From Clostridiales bacterium (lineage in GTDB: Bacteria > Bacillota > Clostridia > Monoglobales > Monoglobaceae): 64,000 nt of DNA. Position 1 is the first letter of the stretch. Each line of letters starts with the position of its first letter. A program made the translations under genes and the position numbers. Under the pieces are notes generated by a model. It was not told the DNA's origin. It was given only the letters and a program-made list of their open reading frames with translations, and searched no databases. Location: NCBI GenBank assembly GCA_019419865.1, contig JAHZIG010000006.1:62001-126000 (forward strand), read 5' to 3'. Positions 61,261 to 64,000 of this stretch are shown piece after piece.

Positions 61261-63147
61261 ATGAAGAAAATCATCTGCTTTTTACTGGCGGTCTGCGTCC
61301 TGACGTCCGGAGCGTCCTTGGCGTTCGCGGCGGGCGCGGCTGAAGACGTTGGATCGAGGACGGCTGAGACCGAGGAGAGCGCCGATACTATCCAAGAGGC
61401 CGGAGCGGTTGAAGCAAACGGATCGGGAGCAAACGCGGCGACCGGCGCGGCCGAGACCTATACTATAGGCGAGCTGGAAATCCCGTACGACGAGAACGGA
61501 GCGGCGGCGCTCGACGCGCTGGGTCTGTTTAAGGGAACGGGCGCGGGTTACGCGCTGGACGAGAACCTGACCCGCGCGCAGGCTATAGTGATGGTATTGC
61601 GTATGATAGGAGAGGAGGACGAGGTTCGCGCCGCGATCGGAGACCGACATTTTATAGATACCTACGGACACTGGGCGGGCGACGCGATCGAATACGCCTA
61701 CGGCCGCGGCTATATAAACGGCACGAGCGAGAACGAGTTTACCCCGGAGCGAAGCGTTACCGGGCGTGAGTTTGTAAAAATGCTGCTCGGCGCGATGGGA
61801 TACGATAATCTTACGTTAGAGAACGCGTACGAAAAGGCCGTGGAGACCGATCTCCTGCTCAATAACTACACCAGGACGGCGGTCGCGACGGACGGCTACG
61901 AACTAAAGCGGAGCGACGTAGTCAGGATATGCCGCGGCGCCCTGCTCAGCGAACTGCCCGACGGACGTATGCTCAAGGAGTTGCTGATAGAGAGAGGGGT
62001 ATTTACCGACGCTGAATTTGGAGACGTTATGGGGAGCGCGACCCCGGTTATAAGCGCGACTCCGCTTTTGAGAGAGGACAGGGATTTTGCGTGGAACCTC
62101 AACTCCGAGGCGCCGACCGATCAAAACTATATGTTCTCGCCGTTTAGTATAAAAGCGGCGCTCGCTATGGCCGCGAACGGCGCGGAGGGCGAGACGAGAC
62201 GGGAGATACTCGACGCGCTGGGCGTCGAGGACTTAGACGCGTTTAACGACAGGATTCGGTATTTGATCGACAGCTATTCAAACAACTATTATCTGACTCT
62301 AAGCGTCGCCAATTCCATCTGGCTCAACCGCGACTACCCATATGCGGAAGACGCGGAGTTTAGCGATACGTTCAGGGCGATAATAGAGAAGATGTATTCC
62401 GGCGAGGTCGGGGTTGTGAATAACTCAAACGCTGTGGATACTGTGAATAACTGGGTCGAGGAAAACACCTCCGGCAGGATAACCGATATAATAAATTCCC
62501 CCAATTTCCTCGCGGCGCTTGTCAATACGGTGTACTTCAAGGGCGAGTGGTTTGATGAATTCGAGCCTGAAGATAACGATTTCAAGACGTTTACAAGCCG
62601 GGACGGAAGCGAAACGGAACTTGAGTTTATGAACCGGACGGGATACTACGGCTATTACGAAAACAAATCGATGCGGATGATAGCTATCCCGTATAAGGAC
62701 ATGGATACGGATATCGCTATGTATATCGCGATCGGCGCCGGACGCGCGGTCGATCTCGACCGGTATATACCCGAGATGGAGAGCGCTTATGTGAATTTAT
62801 CCATACCTAAGTTTAAGACCGAGTACAGCGTAGAATTAAAAGACGTACTAAGCGAGCTGGGGATAGAGAAAGCCTTTTCGGAGTCCGATGCGGAGCTTAG
62901 CGGCATGATCGATAATTATCCTATGAATATGTTTATCGACGAGGTCGTGCATAAGACATATATCAGCATAGACGAGATAGGGACCGAAGCCGCCGCCGCG
63001 ACCGCGATCATGGCAGGCGGAAGCGGCGCCAGTCAGCCGCCCGAGCCGATCGACTTTATCGCCGACGAGCCGTTTACGTATTTCATATATGATAGGGCGA
63101 ACGACGAGATACTGTTTGTGGGAGAATATTCAAAAGCAACAACGTAG
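61261..63147 (+). CDS. Secreted SLH-anchored serpin
   Basis: 628 aa. The signal peptide ends near residue 24 (SLAFA-AGAAEDV). An SLH region spans about 65-260 (LTRAQAIVMVLRMIG, FIDTYGHWAGDAIEYAYGRGYING, FTPERSVTGREF). The serpin domain (about 270-628) has FSPFSIKAALAMAANGA, LVNTVYFKGEW and LSIPKFKTEYS. The reactive loop is complete: hinge DEIGTEAAAATA near residues 571-582, then IMAGGSG, and PFTYFIYDRANDEILFVGEY at the end. Counting from the hinge puts P1-P1' near Ser-Gly, which would suit elastase- or subtilisin-like targets; that is inference. It would guard the cell surface against proteases. The stop TAG is inside repeat copy C. Confidence 0.92.
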   Translation: MKKIICFLLAVCVLTSGASLAFAAGAAEDVGSRTAETEESADTIQEAGAVEANGSGANAATGAAETYTIGELEIPYDENGAAALDALGLFKGTGAGYALDENLTRAQAIVMVLRMIGEEDEVRAAIGDRHFIDTYGHWAGDAIEYAYGRGYINGTSENEFTPERSVTGREFVKMLLGAMGYDNLTLENAYEKAVETDLLLNNYTRTAVATDGYELKRSDVVRICRGALLSELPDGRMLKELLIERGVFTDAEFGDVMGSATPVISATPLLREDRDFAWNLNSEAPTDQNYMFSPFSIKAALAMAANGAEGETRREILDALGVEDLDAFNDRIRYLIDSYSNNYYLTLSVANSIWLNRDYPYAEDAEFSDTFRAIIEKMYSGEVGVVNNSNAVDTVNNWVEENTSGRITDIINSPNFLAALVNTVYFKGEWFDEFEPEDNDFKTFTSRDGSETELEFMNRTGYYGYYENKSMRMIAIPYKDMDTDIAMYIAIGAGRAVDLDRYIPEMESAYVNLSIPKFKTEYSVELKDVLSELGIEKAFSESDAELSGMIDNYPMNMFIDEVVHKTYISIDEIGTEAAAATAIMAGGSGASQPPEPIDFIADEPFTYFIYDRANDEILFVGEYSKATT

Positions 63148-63323
63148 AGATTAGGAATTAGAGATTAGGAATTAGGGGGCGAAAACGCTCCAGTAGCGTG
63201 AAAACGACTTCTGTAGCCGTATAGGAAAACGGAGTATTTCCTTTCCGCCTACGCTTGCGTTCGGCGTTACAGCGGCGGATTTTACCCCCTATTCGCTATT
63301 CGCTAATCTCTAATCGCTACGTT
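63140..63323. repeat. Dispersed 190-bp repeat, copy C
   Basis: CAACGTAG plus four heptads (AGATTAG, GAATTAG, AGATTAG, GAATTAG) and GGGG at the left; the right arm, read on minus, is AACGTAG, CGATTAG, AGATTAG, CGAATAG, CGAATAG, GGGG. Interior AGCGTGAAAACGACTTCTGT, CGTATAGGAAAACGG and GGCGTTACAGCGGCGGATTT match copies A and B. The left head carries the serpin stop. Confidence 0.88.
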
Positions 63324-63370
63324 AGGAAAAATTTATAAAATCATTAAATAAAATCATGGAGGGATAGAGT

Positions 63371-64000
63371 ATGTATTGTTTGAAAAAGAGATTCATTTGC
63401 ATTCTGTTCGTATTTGTATTGACCGCGGTTTTGGCGGTGAGCGCGGCGAGCGTCTTTGCCGAGGGGATCGACGTTGGAGAGATCGAATATATCGACATAT
63501 CCGATGAAGATATGAATACTTTATATTCCGATCATGTCGCGTACGACGTTGAAAGCGGAAAGCCGATACCGCTCAGCGGATCGCGCGGCGAATATTTGTA
63601 CTATTTCGACGGCGAACTTGGCGAAGAAGGCGCGGCGGTGGAATCGCGTTTGGCGGAGCCGATAGCCTTTACGGATATTCCGGGGTCGAGTAACTATTAC
63701 GTGGACTACCTGTCGGCGCGAGGCGTCGTGCAGGGTAATCCCGATGGAACGTTTTGCGGCGACGCGTTCGTCAGCCGCGCCGAGGCGTGCGCGATGCTCG
63801 CGAGGCTGTTCGGGATAGAGGAGGCGGATTTCGAGCCTATCTATGCGGACGTCGCGGCGGACGACTGGTACTCAGGTTACGTGTGCGCGCTGAACAGATT
63901 GGGGATAGTAGAGACGGACGAGAACTTTAACCCCGACCGGACGGTGACGCGGGAAGAGCTAAACACGATGTTTTACAGGATCTTAAGCTCGCTCCCGGGC
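63371..64000 (+). CDS. Secreted SLH-domain protein, 3' truncated by the window edge
   Basis: 210 codons visible from ATG 63371 (GGAGGG seven bases upstream). Signal peptide KKRFICILFVFVLTAVLAVS, ending near SVFA. A short acidic linker follows, then SLH repeats (FTDIPGSSNYYVDYLSARG, VQGNPDGTFCGDAFVSRAEA, YADVAADDWYSGYVCALNR, FNPDRTVTREELN). The functional domain must lie beyond the window end. It follows the SLH serpin and a repeat copy. Confidence 0.88.
   Translation, partial: MYCLKKRFICILFVFVLTAVLAVSAASVFAEGIDVGEIEYIDISDEDMNTLYSDHVAYDVESGKPIPLSGSRGEYLYYFDGELGEEGAAVESRLAEPIAFTDIPGSSNYYVDYLSARGVVQGNPDGTFCGDAFVSRAEACAMLARLFGIEEADFEPIYADVAADDWYSGYVCALNRLGIVETDENFNPDRTVTREELNTMFYRILSSLPG

Overview
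The window looks like a chromosome segment of a low-to-moderate GC member of the Clostridia (Bacillota). Housekeeping genes are in the Gram-positive style: single-subunit UppS, CdsA, Dxr and RseP in a row; rpmG-secE-nusG-rplKA-rplJL with an L10 leader; textbook sigma-A promoters; strong AGGAGG-type ribosome sites. The many secreted proteins with S-layer homology (SLH) domains, and the secreted pectate lyase and carbohydrate esterase, suggest an anaerobic plant-polysaccharide degrader of the gut or rumen, for example something like Monoglobus. That placement is inference.

Layout. 1-8.2 kb: cell envelope and core genes (truncated D,D-carboxypeptidase, membrane export protein, pyrH, frr, uppS, cdsA, dxr, rseP). 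8.2-12.4 kb: a three-gene set of 2-hydroxyacyl-CoA dehydratase/activase-type proteins plus a TSCPD protein, behind a long leader. 12.5-13.8 kb: three tRNAs and a nitroreductase on the minus strand. 13.9-17.8 kb: the ribosomal/transcription operon, not followed by rpoBC. 18-25.4 kb: an XRE regulator with three operator palindromes facing an SLH-anchored papain-like protein, then an operon whose first two genes are visibly broken (in-frame TGA in a signal peptide; 1-nt frameshift) and whose third encodes a DHHW protein. 25.5-31.8 kb: glycogen phosphorylase, an amino-acid ABC transporter lacking its ATPase, and gap.

31.8 to about 42.6 kb is an AT-rich integrated mobile element: large serine recombinase abutting the gap terminator, small element genes, two tandem stalk-domain secreted proteins, HTH regulators, a P4-type helicase, and a 623-aa membrane protein with YeeR-like motifs that is the best candidate for element cargo. 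42.9-58 kb is a surface and polysaccharide region: NodB deacetylase, multidomain pectate lyase, two large SLH proteins, a methyltransferase, and a double SGNH esterase. 58-64 kb is an accessory region with a 190-bp palindromic repeat family that supplies stop codons to neighbouring genes, a cluster of TCCCTAAA motifs, an RHH-like/DUF4160/DUF2442 operon, a candidate type I toxin-antitoxin locus (20-aa hydrophobic peptide facing an 85-nt RNA), fabG, an SLH-anchored serpin and a truncated SLH protein.

The strongest candidates for something undescribed are the convergent peptide/RNA locus at 59.6-59.9 kb, the heptad-ended repeats at 3' gene ends, the YeeR-like membrane protein, and the regulated SLH cysteine-peptidase-like protein, possibly related functionally to the SLH serpin.
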